64,000 nt of DNA, taken from positions 8,646,698-8,710,697 of the forward strand of contig OZ037765.1 in NCBI GenBank assembly GCA_964035545.1. The letters are read 5' to 3'. Below are positions 9,300 through 22,638 of this stretch, in pieces. Each line of letters begins with the position of its first letter. Position 1 is the first letter of the stretch. This DNA comes from Bugula neritina. Taxonomy: Eukaryota > Bryozoa > Gymnolaemata > Cheilostomatida > Bugulidae. Below the pieces are notes generated by a model. It had not been told where the DNA came from, ran no database searches, and worked only from the letters and a program-made list of their open reading frames with translations. The position numbers and the translations under genes were made by a program.

Positions 9300-9857
9300 T
9301 TAGAAAAAAAATCAGTGACATGCTGATTCACTGCCTACCCACTGTAACACACTGTTATAAACGAGGCATTTAACTTACACATTTTTGTGATATCTAAATG
9401 TTCTATCGACACAGAATGTGCCATCAGAATCACACTGTGACATTGTGAGTGTCCGTGATTCACTGTGACTGTAAATTCTTTATTATTATTTAATTTTATT
9501 ACTCATAAATTTGAAACTGTAACTTGAAGTTAAACTTACTCTTAGGCATTTAATGATTGATATTATAATTATAATTATACTGACAGTAACAGTAATAATA
9601 ATATTAATTATAGTTCTACTTATATGTATAACCATAGGCATAAGTCTATGACTAAGAGTAAGTATAATTAAAACTCTAAAATTAAAACTATTGTAGTAGA
9701 TTTTGGCTGTAAATATTATTAATGTTATCTTCCCTGCAGTACTTTGTAGTCTTGCATATTATTATCATGCCTGTGGGTAATAGTTGGCTGTGTACTAAGA
9801 TGCATTTAGCCGTTCATATCTAGAATCTTCTTTTACTTTTTCTTTGTTCTTATACCA
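9300..9857. other. AT-rich spacer, possible LINE 3' UTR
   Basis: No coding potential. It begins with CACTGT/GTGACA-rich sequence directly after the LINE stop codon, which may be the LINE 3' UTR, and then degenerates into AT-rich simple sequence. Confidence 0.4.
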
Positions 9858-10471
9858 TGTAGTGGGTAGCGGGGTAGTTATGTATAAGCCTGGATCGGGC
9901 TAGTCTAGAACTTTCTATAACTTCCATTGTTCATGCATATGGGATTGCTTTCTATTGGTTAGTTTGTAAATAATGATGCAGTCCATATGGCGTGATGAGC
10001 TCCCTGGCAGACGCCCGAATTCGGCAGAATTGGATGCATGAATGTCGATTCGGGTATCCGATTACTCTGATTGGGACTCTTATTAGATTTTCGGACGCCC
10101 CAAATGTGCTGATTCGGCATATTTGAACGCCCAAATCGGTTACCCATCTCAGAATGAGACTTTCCACTCATATATAAGTGAGGTGGAATGCCTCGGTGGG
10201 TGAGTAGGGCCGGAGCTGCGCTTAGTGACAGTACTCTCTTTATTATTACATGTTGTTATAATTACCTTTTGGTGGCTACTCTATTGTAATGAGTCAGACA
10301 TGGGCTCTATAATAAGCAAGTCTTCAATACATTTTATCTGACTGGCAAATCTCGTCTTCTCTCTCATACTCTTTGGCAAAGAGCTCTTATGTTCTGGTTG
10401 TAGCATCAGCTTCTTGTGAATCTCCAGTGATTTTATAACCCTGCATTCCCTCGCAGGATAAAATTACTACA
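9858..10471 (+). repeat. Probable solo LTR of a Ty3/gypsy-like element
   Basis: The 614-bp block starts TGTAGTGGGTAG and ends AAATTACTACA. The coding-orientation LTR of element 1 starts TGTAGTGAGTAG and ends with the same AAATTACTACA. Inside lie a TATA-like CATATATAAGTG near 10169-10180 and an adjacent GC-rich start-like region. No internal retroelement genes or PBS follow and I see no clear target duplication (ACCA against CTAT), so ends are by analogy. It stops 187 bp before the RAD51C ATG, in the same orientation. Confidence 0.55.
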
Positions 10472-10658
10472 CTATTCGAGTAATTCAAATATAAAATTGA
10501 AATAACTGTTTTCATGCTGAAATTTACTGTGTTTTACAGTATAATTATAATGATTAAGTTAATTGAAATAGCTTTTTACGAAGCATCAATAATAACAATA
10601 TTTGTTTATTTTACAGGCAAAAAACTTACCTTAATCATAACTACCTAATAGAATTCTA

Positions 10659-10867
10659 ATGCCTCGTGAAATTTCAACATATCCAATTTCTAACTGTATA
10701 AAACAGAGATTGTTCAAGGCTGGATATCAGTATGACAGCTGCCTTAAAACACCAACAGTTACTCCCTTGACATTGTCAAAAGGTAAGAAGATATAATTGT
10801 GGCTCTTCAAGTTTGATAGCCTGACTTGCTTACTATATATTATTATAAGGTATATTGAGTATTTATG

Positions 10868-10957
<90 letters not shown>

Positions 10958-13900
10958 ATATATATGTATATATGCGTGGCATTGCAACACTTTGCTTGCT
11001 AAATAAATAATAATTTTAGAGATTACTATAACACCTGCCTATTATTTACTTTTGTGTGCAGTATTGTATTTCACACTGTGGTTAGTTTGATAATCACTTT
11101 ATCACATGAGAAAAAGAAATATAAAGTTGAAATATTTTGTTAAATAATTGTAAGGAATTTAGGGCGATTTTTAGTATCTTTGCAGCAGTTAAATGTTACT
11201 GTGATTATTTTATTCCAATAAGCAGCTAGCTGCATTTTTAAGTATAATATGTAATAGTTTATTTGTTGTGATCAAACCATGGTGATAGGTCCTAAAAGCA
11301 TGATGGTTTTTGCTGTAAAGTGCTAATATTAGTTTTTCAATGATGGATAAAATGAAACAGTAGCATGTATTATAATATTCTTAACATTGTCCAGAAATTG
11401 CTACAGAATAGGAGCATTGCATTCTAATTTTTACAGTATTCTAGCAGCCATTTTTAGCAAACATAGCAGAAGTAGAGGTCAGCTAGGTATTTTTATTGAT
11501 AAATAATGTAGCATGGAGATAAAGTAGCTAATAAATGAATATAATTTCGTGTATATAACAGAACTATTAATTTATATTTTTTGATGCGCTCTTGACTATT
11601 TAACATCAAAATAAGTTTTCATAATACTAAACATTATATTACTTGTTTTAATTCATGTTTAGATGCCTGTATTTCCGTTGAAGAGGCTCTTAACGTAATC
11701 AAGCTAGTTAAAGGAAGTGCCACAACAAATGCAGATGACATCATCAAGTCTTGCACAGCAGATGTTCTAGCAAAGGAGGAGCAATCGGCATGTGGCATTG
11801 TAACATTCTGCCAAAGCATTGATACTATGTTTGGTAATGGGATTCCTTTGGGAAAAATAACAGAGTTTTGCGGAGTGCCTGGTGTTGGAAAAACACAATT
11901 GTGGTAAACATAACTTGTTGTTACATAATCGACTGGTCCTCCTATAATTGGTCTGATTAGTTCTAGTCAAAACTATTGAAAAAAATAAATAATTCAGTCA
12001 AAATAATTTATTGAATCTGATAATTATGCCAACCAATAGCAGTTGCTCCTTGAGTTGTGCTATAGTTTTTTCTCAAGTATGTTATATAATCATTGCAATA
12101 AGATGCTTTTTTCATCTATTCTTTTTTCACTACCGTAAATCTGTTCCAGTAAGACTCATAAATGGTTTATAAAAGAGATATGAATAAATCTAAATCTAAC
12201 GGGTTTTCGTAACGTTGTTAATTTATTTCTTGTATTTTCAGCATGCAATTATGTGTCGATTGTACAATACTAGAAGTGTTTGGTGGTGTGCAAGGTCAAG
12301 CTATATATATTGACACAGAAGGCAGTTTTGTGGCTGAAAGAGCAGCTCAGATATGTTCTTCAACTATTAATCATTGTCATAATGTTGCAGAACAAACTCA
12401 AGATCCAGGTATTTAGACCACAATAAGCTTATAATGCTGTGAATTTTCAAAAACTCTTTTTAAAAGTTGTCTGCCTGTATTTATAGTTGCTAAATTATAG
12501 TATGTTTATATTCAATTATTTGGTTGTAGAGATGAAATCTGGAATCAAAGATTTTACGTCCGAATATATCATGAAATCTATTCACTACTTTCGATGTAAC
12601 TCGTGCGTGGAGCTGATTGCATTGGCACAACAACTACCAAAATTCATCAAAGAAAATTGTTCCAACAACGTACGTGTTAAATTTGGCATTACACGCTTAC
12701 ACACTTTTATTCAAATTGCTTTTACAATTTTTTCCTCCAATACTGAAATGCATTCAAAGTAAGCATATCAACACAGTAATTCAACACTATTTTAGGAGAC
12801 ATCAATGGTTTTTATTTGCGTAATTTTTTTAATCATCTTATGTCGTATTTTTCATCATGCGTTTTACGTGTTAAATGGTTGTTTTGATGTTTGCAGGTTA
12901 AACTGATAGTTGTTGATAGTTTTGCATTTCACTTTCGCCATGATTGGAATGATATGTCATCGAGAACCAGAGTGATGAACAGTTTAGCACAGCAATTCAT
13001 GAAAATGGCTTTTGTAACAAAATTAGCTGTGAGTCTCACAAGTTTCACTTTTAAAACTCGCTAGGCTACACTGCATTTCCATTGCCATTATGGGAATGGA
13101 TTTTTCATTTGATGTTTAGGAACAATTGCATTCAATGAAACCACAAACATAAGTTAATGCAAACCACAATATTCATACAACATCCAATAATGCGAAGTAA
13201 TGGAAACGCAGTGTTGGAGAATCTAAACTGTCAGTAGGCCTATTTATTGTTGTTAGCATTACTATACCACTGTAATATTGGTGACAAAAACTCTAATAAA
13301 TATATTTCCAATAAATGTTGATTTAAAACTTTTCAAGTTAACCATAATTTCGAATTACTTCATGAGCTTTCGTGTGCTTTGTCGGTATATTATTATATTA
13401 GTATTGTTGTGCGAAGCACAATGTTTGTGTGGGCTTCTAGTGAGCAATATGCATCTAGTCACAAGCAGTTCACTGATATTTTCGTGTGTAAGACTTAATT
13501 ATAAAACTGTAAAATATGGCGTAGAAATCTCTATAAGTATTAGTACAATGTTACTTATCATCACGGCAAGTATACGCTAACTAACTAAAAATAAATTGTT
13601 CTGCTTGGCTTCATCCAATAATTGCCAATCACTCTCTGATTGGCAGGGGGATACGCATGAGGCGTAAACCACGCCCCATTACAGTATATAGATTTCATTC
13701 GATTGAAGTGCAAAAGTCTCTTGTAACATGTTATAAATTATATCCTTGGTTATTTTTTACTTCAGTACATTTAAGCAATTTTTGCATTTACTATATGTTT
13801 GCAATTTCTAGTTTTACTACAGACCGCCAATCATTCTCTTTTTCTATGAGTTTTGTGTCCATTCTCAAACATTGGTTCTGGTTTAAACATGCTATATGCA

Positions 13901-14599
13901 TCATAATAAAATAACACATAATTGCTTGTGCCGGGTGTCCTATGTGCTAATTAGTGTATTCTCACCTATCTCCGCTTTGTCCTGTTCGAGTAGCGGGTGG
14001 CTGCCGGAGGCCTAGCTCAATTAGTCTTCTTCACCTAAGGGTCCTAACCCATGTGCTAATTAGTGTATATATTCTGTCTTTGAACTTTTCTAGTTATAAG
14101 AAGAGTCCATTTTCTGCAGTCATGTGCATTTCAACAGTTCTATCTTTTAGGTTGTATTTGTCAATCAGATGACTACAAAGCTGAGTGGAGGTGATAGTAA
14201 AATTGTTCCAGCTCTCGGAGAAAGCTGGAGTCATGTGGCTACTAACCGAGTTCTGCTGTTTTGGAAAAATGGCGTCAGATGTGCAAATTTATTCAAGTCT
14301 CCAAATTGTAAAGAGGCCACTGTTCCATTTTGTGTTACTGTGAGTTATTATTCTATAAGATGCAGCATAATAACTGTAATATAGTTAACTCGCACAGCAT
14401 AACTATGAGCCGGGAGTTGCTTTCCCTATTTTTGTGGGAAAATTGAAAATCAGCTTGCAAGTATTAACAGATTAAAGAACATTGAAACACTATTTTTTAT
14501 AAATTACAGGTTGATGGAATTCGAGATGTGACTTGTTCTGATAGCAGTAATGACTCAAGTGATGTGTCTGCAAAAAAGAGAAAACTTTCTGAATTCTAG
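10659..14599 (+). CDS. RAD51C: DNA repair protein RAD51C
   Basis: A RecA/RAD51-family ATPase paralogue that acts in the BCDX2 and CX3 complexes in homologous recombination. Seven exons: 10659-10782, 11663-11903, 12242-12408, 12530-12669, 12897-13028, 14151-14339, 14510-14599; phases join to 360 aa, close to the usual length. Walker A is GVPGVGKT (about 112-119), Walker B is LIVVD (about 227-231), and the YIDTEGSF, YFRC, NQMTTK and PALGESW signatures of RAD51C are present. The C-terminus has KKRKL, a likely nuclear signal. An acceptor at 10616 just before the ATG suggests a non-coding first exon upstream, close to or inside the solo LTR. Intron 1 holds a long TA repeat. AATAAA lies at 14638-14643. 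Confidence 0.95.
10869..10957. repeat. (TA)n(TG)n microsatellite
   Basis: About 34 TA units (10869-10936) followed by about 10 TG units, inside RAD51C intron 1. Likely length-polymorphic. Confidence 0.95.
13942..14068. repeat. 18-bp direct repeats flanking a 91-bp insert
   Basis: ATGTGCTAATTAGTGTAT occurs at 13942-13959 and again at 14051-14068 in RAD51C intron 5. The intervening 91 bp is GC-richer than its surroundings and contains a GTTCGAGTAG word. Long flanking repeats of this type suggest a target duplication around a short retroposed insert; local duplication is the alternative. Confidence 0.45.
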
Positions 14600-14637
14600 T
14601 TTTGTATTCCCCTGTTACTGGCTGTAAATGTGAATTT

Positions 14638-14643
14638 AATAAA
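14638..14643 (+). terminator. RAD51C poly(A) signal
   Basis: AATAAA 39 bp after the RAD51C stop codon. The first canonical signal downstream. Confidence 0.7.
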
Positions 14644-14649
14644 AGAAAT

Positions 14650-15633
14650 TTATTTTGTTACTGTATTTTGTATATTTACATTAGTATTAGTTTCTGTTGA
14701 GCATATAGTAATTGACATAACATAAGTTTGGATCTTATAATTTTCAAACTATGATTATTATTAATAATAGGTAGTAGTTGACATTAGCTCAATAGTTCGG
14801 TGAAACAAAATAACAACATTTTAAGTACTCTCAGTGTTGACTTACTTTTATGGGCTACACCTAATAAAAATTTATGGATATTTTATTTGTACCATCTAGT
14901 GTTTTTATGAACAGCTTCAGTTATGCATTAGCAGCCCTTTAATACAATTGGTTAGGTTACTGTCTGTTATACAGGAAAATGAGTTTCCATGTACATTGCT
15001 TTGTTGTTAGTTTCTTATGACTATATATTATGTATTCAATGTATTTTTGAAAGCAGGGTAAAGAGCATATCGCGCACTGTTGTGTCCAACCATTGAAATG
15101 GAATGGATATTTATAATTGTACCATTTTAATGTATATGCAACTCCTGATTTCGAAGCCGCCGTAGAAGGTGTTGAACCCTTCAGTGGAAAGATAAGGTAA
15201 CTCTGAAATGCAGACTTGTACACATGAACGCACGTGCTAATGTAGAAGTAAACTTGCTCTTCGGTTTGAGGCTACGAGCAAAGTTAATAGATCACGCTGG
15301 CTCTGAGTTTCATTACTAAGCGGTTTCGGTTTACCTTCAAGTAAAGAAACAATCAACTTAAACTAACTCTAAGCAATTTCAATTTACATTTATTGATTTA
15401 TAAATATGAAGGCAACACACTCACTGAGACAACAACTTTAGAGTCAAACTGTGAAAATAAACACGCACGTCTAGTTCTAGTAATACTATTAGTACTAGTA
15501 GTAGTTCAAAGTGTGCGTGTTGACTTTAATCGCGAAGCCTAAAAGTAAAACCTAAACTCAAACTGTCAAGTCCATTATATTGGTGATTAATATTCATAAC
15601 TGCGTGAATGCTCAATAACTTTTAGAATCTGTT
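14650..15633. other. Spacer between RAD51C and RRP7A
   Basis: No coding exon seen. Contains a short run of TAGTAATACTATTAGTACTAG-like simple sequence near 15478-15508. The RRP7A promoter should lie in its right part, but I recognise no specific site. Confidence 0.4.
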
Positions 15634-18600
15634 ATGGATGGGACGGTGACTGTGTCAGGGTTTACTGGTTAGTAATTGTTAATTTAAAAATAATATTGTT
15701 TTAATTTACTTTTACTTTTAGTATTTCAATTTGCATTTTGATTTTAGTTTTACATTGTAATACTAATCGTTCAAGTTTTGCTTTTATTTCTCAAAACTGT
15801 AATCATTAAATTTAATGCAGTATAAGTAGTTGTTTGAATAAAACTTTAATGGCTAGTTAATAGTTACATTAGCTTTTTATATGGAGAGGTACAGATTGAG
15901 ATTTGATCTAAGGTTGCGGTTTCCATTTTGCTTTAAATTAAACCTTTTAGTTCTTAATAATTTATTTTATGCACTGCTAGTCAGTGCACACTAACCTAGT
16001 GTCAGTGTGACTGCCTTCTAGTAGTAGTTCTATATCGTCATCGCGAGTTTCTGGTCTTAACCATCACTGTGTAGGCTATATTAACTTTCATACACACTTG
16101 CCATGCAAAAAACTGAAATTAGACTAGAAAGTATTACTATTTGGCCTTATATAATATGCCTCATAAATAATTAATTATATATTTTTGTAGTAATAAAAGT
16201 TTTTCACAGCTCTGCCAGTAATTCAGCGCAATACACTTGGTGGTTGAAGAAGTCTAATGTTGGTAATGGGATTAATGTTACTGGGATTCCTGTATACATT
16301 AGAGAGGTTAGTATATTGACATAGTAGTAATTATACTGTTTAGGCCTTTGTAGAAAAACTAGCTATATTATTTGAAAGTTTTTATGAAATGTGATTAGCT
16401 TTTGGTATAAATAAATTCTTTGGATAAGTTTCTGCTATCTTTGTACAATGTTCATTCAAAACTAATGTTTGGTCAATATTTCAGGGTAATCTCAAGAAAA
16501 TATTTAAAAAATTTGGAATTATAGAGAAAATAAAGATTTCTCCATTGCATGGTGAAAAAGAACAGTCACATTTGCCCAGCTTTCAACAAACAAAGGTAGC
16601 TACAAAATTACTGCAATATATAACTTAAGTAAGTTATAGACCCCTTGACCACAGCCTAAAATATGTCTCCAGCAAGGTATAATGTGGTTAACATCACATG
16701 GGCATTTAGATACCTTAGAATCTTTGAAGTCACGCCTTCATAACACTCCTCTGTGAAGGTCTCCTCATCCTTCTCGAGGGTCTAGAGACTCAACACAAAT
16801 ACAGATAAATGTTTGATCATTTTATAGAAGTCTTCATTAAGTCTAGGTAGGCTTTTTAAAATTTTCTAGGTGTTCTGCTTGTTTTTATAGTATGAAGGGT
16901 TATAAAAAACTGAGTTAACAATTGGTAGGGTGTAAATGGAAGGAAGTAGTTAGGATATTTTCTAAGATAGGTGTTTTTAATATATATGTTTGCAAACAAT
17001 TCAAACTAGTTTTTTCAACTAGTATGACAACCAGCAGTGACTGACTAACATGTATCTAGAAAGGTGCCCTAATTTTCTAACAGCAATCACATTTCTACAT
17101 GTCTAAGTTAGAGTTGATATAATGACTGTGAGTTGGTAAATGATTATGAAATTTTGCCACTTGAAGCTATCCAGAAAATTATTTAAGACAGGTTCTATGT
17201 ATTGTCGTATTGTGTGGTGTTCAGGGATATAAACAAGCAGATGTATTCTTCGTCAAGTTAAGTGCAATAAAATCAGTTCTGAGGATGAAGTATGGTGACA
17301 AGTACACATTATTGGAGGAAGGATCAACATACAAACCCATGACAGATGGTAATTGTTGTGTTGGAGTTATTTTTCTCCAGGTTATTTGTAAGAATAGTGA
17401 TTGAGACACAGACACATTTTTTACGATTGGTCACACATTTTACTTGTGACCAATGATAAAAAATGATAAATAACTTATTTTAAACGACATTGCCTAATTA
17501 CATGATATACGGAGTATCTTGGCGAGAAAATAAACTCAGTTCCTGAGTTCTATACTCTATTACTAAAATTGATGTTGAAATACATTTTGTGAACACATGT
17601 TTTCAATCAATTCATAGGCATAGGCCACCTGGATGATTATGCTGCAATCCGCCTCAGTGATCATGTCATTAGAGAACTAGTAATGATTAATTCTAACTCA
17701 ATACTTGTGTTATTTGTAGCTGCTGCAATACACAGGTTATTTTTTAGGATGATTTAAATTTTGAAACCAAGGCTAAAAATGCTGCTAAGTGAGGAAAACA
17801 TATAAAACTACATTGCTTTAAATAGCAATAGTAAACAATGCTGTTCATTAGACATTTGGAAATTAAAACAACCTATATTCACTTCACATTGAAAAGGATC
17901 CAATAATTCACAGCGATGGCATCATTTTAACAGAAACTCATGCTAACTCTAGATGTAGTGAAATACTTATTTGGCGTAACATTAATAACTTATCATCTCT
18001 TGGTTACAGTTTTATTATTATTATTATAACAATCAGTCTACAAACACCCTGGCAACGAATTAAAATTATTTATATAATGATTAGATAATGACTATAGTTA
18101 TTATTACTGTCTTTTAGGCAAATTTCTTATTGATTATTATCACTTTGATAGTCACAGGTTTTAAATATTACATAGATGTACTGAGGCAGCCATGTTATAC
18201 TGTAGGCAATAGTAATGGTGTTTTATATTTTTCCAGTCTGGATTAAAGATTTGCAGACTTCGTACAACATTCAAACAGCTGATATAGCAAGCAAATGTGC
18301 AAAGTTTATGGAAGCATATGACTTGAGGAAATCAGAGGTGAGAAGTTTCATGACTTACCAGTTTCATAACTTACCAGTTTCATACTGTTGATGTGTAAAT
18401 ATTGTCAGTGCCATATGCATCTTTACACATTTATCTAACTTCTAAGCTATATTTCAGTTAGACATATTATCTTTGCTAGATATATGATATCACATCGAAT
18501 GTTTTATGTACTGTACTGAAGCATCAATACGTGTGGAAGTATGGCCAAGCTTTAGTTGCCACTACTGTAACTTTAGTTACAAGCAATACTGTTATACACC

Positions 18601-19126
18601 GTTATCTGCTCAATGTCTGGTGAAGAACAAGCTCAATGCTATTGGAGGTTCTTTGAGGTGATATACTTGCACCACTATATTATAAAATATGTAGGAGGAA
18701 AAAGGTGCAAGAAAGCTAGCTGATGAGCCAGATGAAGATGGCTGGATAACAGTTACTCGAAACAAATTCTCTCATCCACCCAAAGCTGTAAAAGCTCATG
18801 AACTGAAAAAGTTGCGTAAAAAGAAAGAAAATGCTGCTTTGGTACACTTCTACAAAAATCAGGTAATTATAATGAGTATTTTCAAGTCCTGCAGTAAGAA
18901 ACTGCTTTCCATGTTATTAGTTGCTAAAATGCAATCAAGTTTACTTCTAAATTTATATTTCATGACTAATGTGTGGTGGTATAGACATTTTGACTGTTTA
19001 ATGCACCTGTGTGTTTAGGTGACGGACACCAAGATGCAGAGAATCAGAGAGTTAAAAGCAAAGTTTGAGGAAGATAAGAAACGAATACAGGAAATGAGGC
19101 AAAAACGAAAGTTTAAGCCCTATTAA
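15634..19126 (+). CDS. RRP7A: Ribosomal RNA-processing protein 7 homologue A
   Basis: A nucleolar factor for small-subunit (18S) rRNA maturation. Seven exons: 15634-15667, 16191-16306, 16485-16595, 17225-17348, 18237-18337, 18695-18862, 19019-19126; phases join to 253 aa, near the human length. Recognisable parts are an RRM-like central domain (GINVTGIPVYI, then GYKQADVFFVKL), the KFMEAYD helix, DEDGWITVTR and the diagnostic basic tail KFEEDKKRIQEM...KRKFKPY at the very end. The short N-terminal exon is assigned because GFTVIKVFHSSAS aligns with the family N-terminus. AATAAA follows at 19206. Confidence 0.93.
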
Positions 19127-19205
19127 ATGTTATTAGCAAAATATTATCTGATTGTATATATTATGTAAACTTGCTTGAAGTTATACATAGCTACTATTTT
19201 GTGGA

Positions 19206-19211
19206 AATAAA
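19206..19211 (+). terminator. RRP7A poly(A) signal
   Basis: AATAAA 80 bp after the RRP7A stop codon. Confidence 0.7.
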
Positions 19212-19667
19212 ATGTATGTAGTCTATATGGTTGCAGTTGCTATAATCCAGCTAGCGATGCACAGAATGTTGCATTTTTGCACTGTAAATACGATTGAAAA
19301 TACATCCAACTTAATTAGAGAACAAAAATTGAGATGGAGCCAATATCTTAGTATTTGAGAAAGTATTTAAGCTTTTAGAATAATACAATTTTTGCTGTAA
19401 AATACTGAACTGCTCTAACAAATTTCTGTAGGAATACTCATTTTATGTCATTCAACATCTATAACAGTTTATTTTCTTGTTTGGCGCATTTAACCCAAAT
19501 AATTTTTATCAAAATTTGTGCAAAGTACGAAATCAAACTAATAACTTTGAGCATTTAATCTGTTTTTTAAAAATGTTATGTGGAAGCAATGAAAAACACT
19601 TATTGACTGAAAGCATAAATGTGGCTGTAAAAATAGTGTTAATCAATAATTCTGCAAGGTTGTAATC

Positions 19668-19967
19668 CAGCATAGCTATTGCCGAGGACCACATTGTAAC
19701 ATTTAGTTTGAGCTGGGGGCCACAGCATCAGTATTTTTTAAATTACGTTATTCCAAATTCCCATGATTTATTTATTACACAATAAAGTCCCAATAATTAC
19801 TGCAGGCTGCATTTTAGCATACATGTATGTAAATAGGACATTTAAAAGATGGTTTTTCCACACCAATTAATATATGGGTACAAAATAATTTCATTTCTTA
19901 TGCCTTAGAGAGCCACACAGGCTGCCCCTCCAACATCCAGCCCTGGGTCGCCTGTTGGACAGCCCTG
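19668..19967 (-). mobile_element. hAT-type MITE, copy 1 (reverse, degenerate)
   Basis: Its right end reads CTGTTGGACAGCCCTG, the complement of the CAGGGCTGTCCAAC end seen at 21422 and 52409. Shared internal words include the GGGTCGCC...GGACAGCC end, a GGGGGCCACAGCATCAG block and a TTACACAATAAAGT block. The left terminal repeat is eroded. Non-coding. Confidence 0.7.
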
Positions 19968-21421
19968 TTATATTGTATAATAAGTTGATTATATTTGGAG
20001 ACAGGGCATCAGATGATTGATGGATTCCAGAAACACTTCATAATTTGTAGATCGTTAAAAGGTGCGTAGATAGACCCTGGTAGATTCAGTAGGCTTGGTT
20101 TAAAAGTTGTGCTCTCGGTTGATGGTGTGAAAATTATAGATTGTCTTTTCTAATTTTATAATGCCATCAAATCTACTTTATTCAACTTTGGAAAAGATAA
20201 CTCCTTGTTAATATTAACATATTCTTAAAATGTTCGGTACGTAGTAAACCCACCTCAATATTACTTGAAACTGTCAAAGCAAATAATATTGCACGCTAAA
20301 AAGTGATCATGTGATCAAGCCGCCATGATCTACTAAGTTCCGGTTTGTGGAAAATCTGCATATTTGAGCATGGTAGGATATTGTCATACTTATTCATTAT
20401 TAATATTGATGTAACTATAATAAGTATTTTGCATGAATATTGAAAGAAAATTGTGTTTGTATAATTTTTTGTTATTGCAAAAGCTTTTTTTATGTAATTA
20501 TCAGTGTTGCTTGTGCTAAAACTAAGGCCCAATGGTAGTGCTATTTGATTTTCCTTATCCCGTTTCAATTTTTATGATCGAGTCACACCCCCCAAGTTTT
20601 TGTTGCTTGTTACTTCTGCCTTTTATCAGTGTTTAGAAATATTTAAAGATGCATTTCAAATAACTTTGTTGAATTCAATATGAGCGATCAACGGATTCGA
20701 ATGAAATTTAATTTAAAAAAAACCTCTCGGCTATCACTAGGAAGATGAGCATCCTAATACTAATAGTAATACATTCACCATGGCTAAGCCCAACTCCAAG
20801 AGCTAAGTATTGTAATATCGATTACAATCACTTGTTTATAAAGTTTCTTCGAGCTCATTCCTTATTTAAATTAGAAATTGGCGTCACATAATTATAATAT
20901 TAAGATGAAGATTTGCATTAAACTTAAATAATAAATGTTGATGAATTGCTGCAATGTTAGTGCATTTATCTAGTGTAAGGCAAAACTTTTCAACTGTCTA
21001 ACTGAAGATATAGTAGAGGAAGCATACACAATAAATAGCTGGAAAAAAACATAAACAGACAAAAAAGATATTAGGAACAAGAAGTAAAGAAACAAAACTT
21101 GTCAATACATCACACAGTTTGGATTTTTGGCAGGCACATTGGTGGCTAATTAGCCCAATTCAGAGAAGCATGTGATGAGTTTGTTTGTTTTGACTGGAAA
21201 AAAGTCCCAATTAATTTATTAAATAGCATGCATAATCATAATCATGATAACTTCAAATTTCAACTACTAAAATAGCATATAATTTTCAGTATATGTATAC
21301 TTTAGCCATAGTTTTAAGTGCATAAGATTTTTGCTATATCAGGAAATACAATGACCTTGCACATTAAAAATCTAGCCTTTATGTAAGGATTTAAGGTCTA
21401 GATATTGTCTACAGTCTACAC

Positions 21422-21769
21422 CAGGGCTGTCCAACAGGCGGCCCTAGGGCCGGATGTGGCCCCCAGCTTACATTTATGTGGCCCTCAAAGGCATAAAGCT
21501 AAAATAATTTTTCACTGTTTACATGAATTATAGTGAAAAGCCACCTTTTAAATGCCTTATTTATACAAATAACACAAAAAATGCAGCTGACAGTAACTAT
21601 TGAGACTTAATTGTGTAATGATTCATAAAGTTTTGGAATAACGTAGTTTGAAAAATACTGATGCTGTAGCCCCCCCCCCCCCAGCACAAGCTGAAGCTTA
21701 CAATGTAACCCTCACCATGAAATATTTCATTTCTGTGGCCCTCGGTTTGAAAAAGTGGGACACCCCTGG
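21422..21769 (+). mobile_element. hAT-type MITE, copy 2 (intact ends)
   Basis: Starts CAGGGCTGTCCAAC and ends GTGGGACACCCCTG, imperfect terminal inverted repeats of the hAT style. Flanks GTCTACAC (21414-21421) and GTCTACAG (21770-21777) match at 7 of 8 bases, the expected 8-bp duplication. Contains a run of 13 C (21670-21682). No transposase. Confidence 0.85.
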
Positions 21770-22638
21770 TCTACAGCATCATAGTGACAGTAACCTAGCA
21801 ACCTTTAGTGTAGTAAGATTTTTTCTTCTGGCCAAAGTAAAAACGACTGCAAAAATGTGAGCAAGTAGTAGCAAATAATAAATTGAAAAAAATTGAGCCA
21901 CTGTCAAACTAATAATTATAAATTTATTATTCATCAGCTAGGTTGAGTCTATGGCTAGAGAAGTCAAAATCAAAAAGCAATTTAAATTACTCAATTGTTT
22001 CTTGTCTAGATTCAATTCAATTTTGTCATATCATTTTCTAGAATTTTTTTTCAGAGCACGTGCAATTAATAAAAATTTGATAGTTTAAAATAAAAGTTTG
22101 GTAGCTTAAATAAAATAATTTGTAGCTTTAATTAACTAATGAATCCTAGCAAATTAAGGTTGCTATGGTAATAATCGCTAAATGGTGTCTGATTACAATA
22201 GCCAGTAAGCCTCTTTAACAAAATTGAAATTATAGTTCATTGCTGGAATGATTTCAAAGAATTTTTATTGGGGCAATGTTAAATCACCATATTTGAGTGT
22301 TTAGTAGAAAAGCTACAAGTTGAATTAATTCGAAACTTTGGAATTGCTCAAATTTCAAAAGCCCATCAAAATTATCAGGTTAAATCTGATTGGATCAAGC
22401 AATTCACTTTAAATTTTTACTGATTTGATATATGTAACCTATGCTTGTTTTGACTCTGAATATTTCTTTGTTTGGCATTTGTTGATAGATGTAATTTAAA
22501 TAACTTACAGTAGTGTCTGTCTTCATTTTTTAAAGAAGTGCTTCCGGAAAATTAATATTTCAACATTAAAGCACCTATTTTAATGTTTTTTTTTGTGTTT
22601 GTTTATAGAGCAAACTTTTAATTTATTTAATATTTTAG

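Larger units (their letters stand above)
19212..22638. other. RRP7A-VPS26 interval, repeat-bearing
   Basis: No internal coding exon seen apart from the unlocated initiator exon of VPS26, which should be in here. It contains two hAT-type MITEs (listed separately). The rest is AT-rich without recognisable genes. Confidence 0.4.

Noticed and set aside
9952-10171. Overlapping minus-strand open frames of about 70 codons
   Set aside because: They lie inside the solo LTR, overlap each other and have no splice or domain support.
10797-11006. Open frame reading Tyr-Ile repeats
   Set aside because: It is translation of the TA microsatellite in RAD51C intron 1.
13278-14384. Intronic open frames as extra RAD51C exons or nested genes
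   Set aside because: They lack family similarity and flanking splice signals; RAD51C phases join without them, except 14151-14339 which is exon 6.
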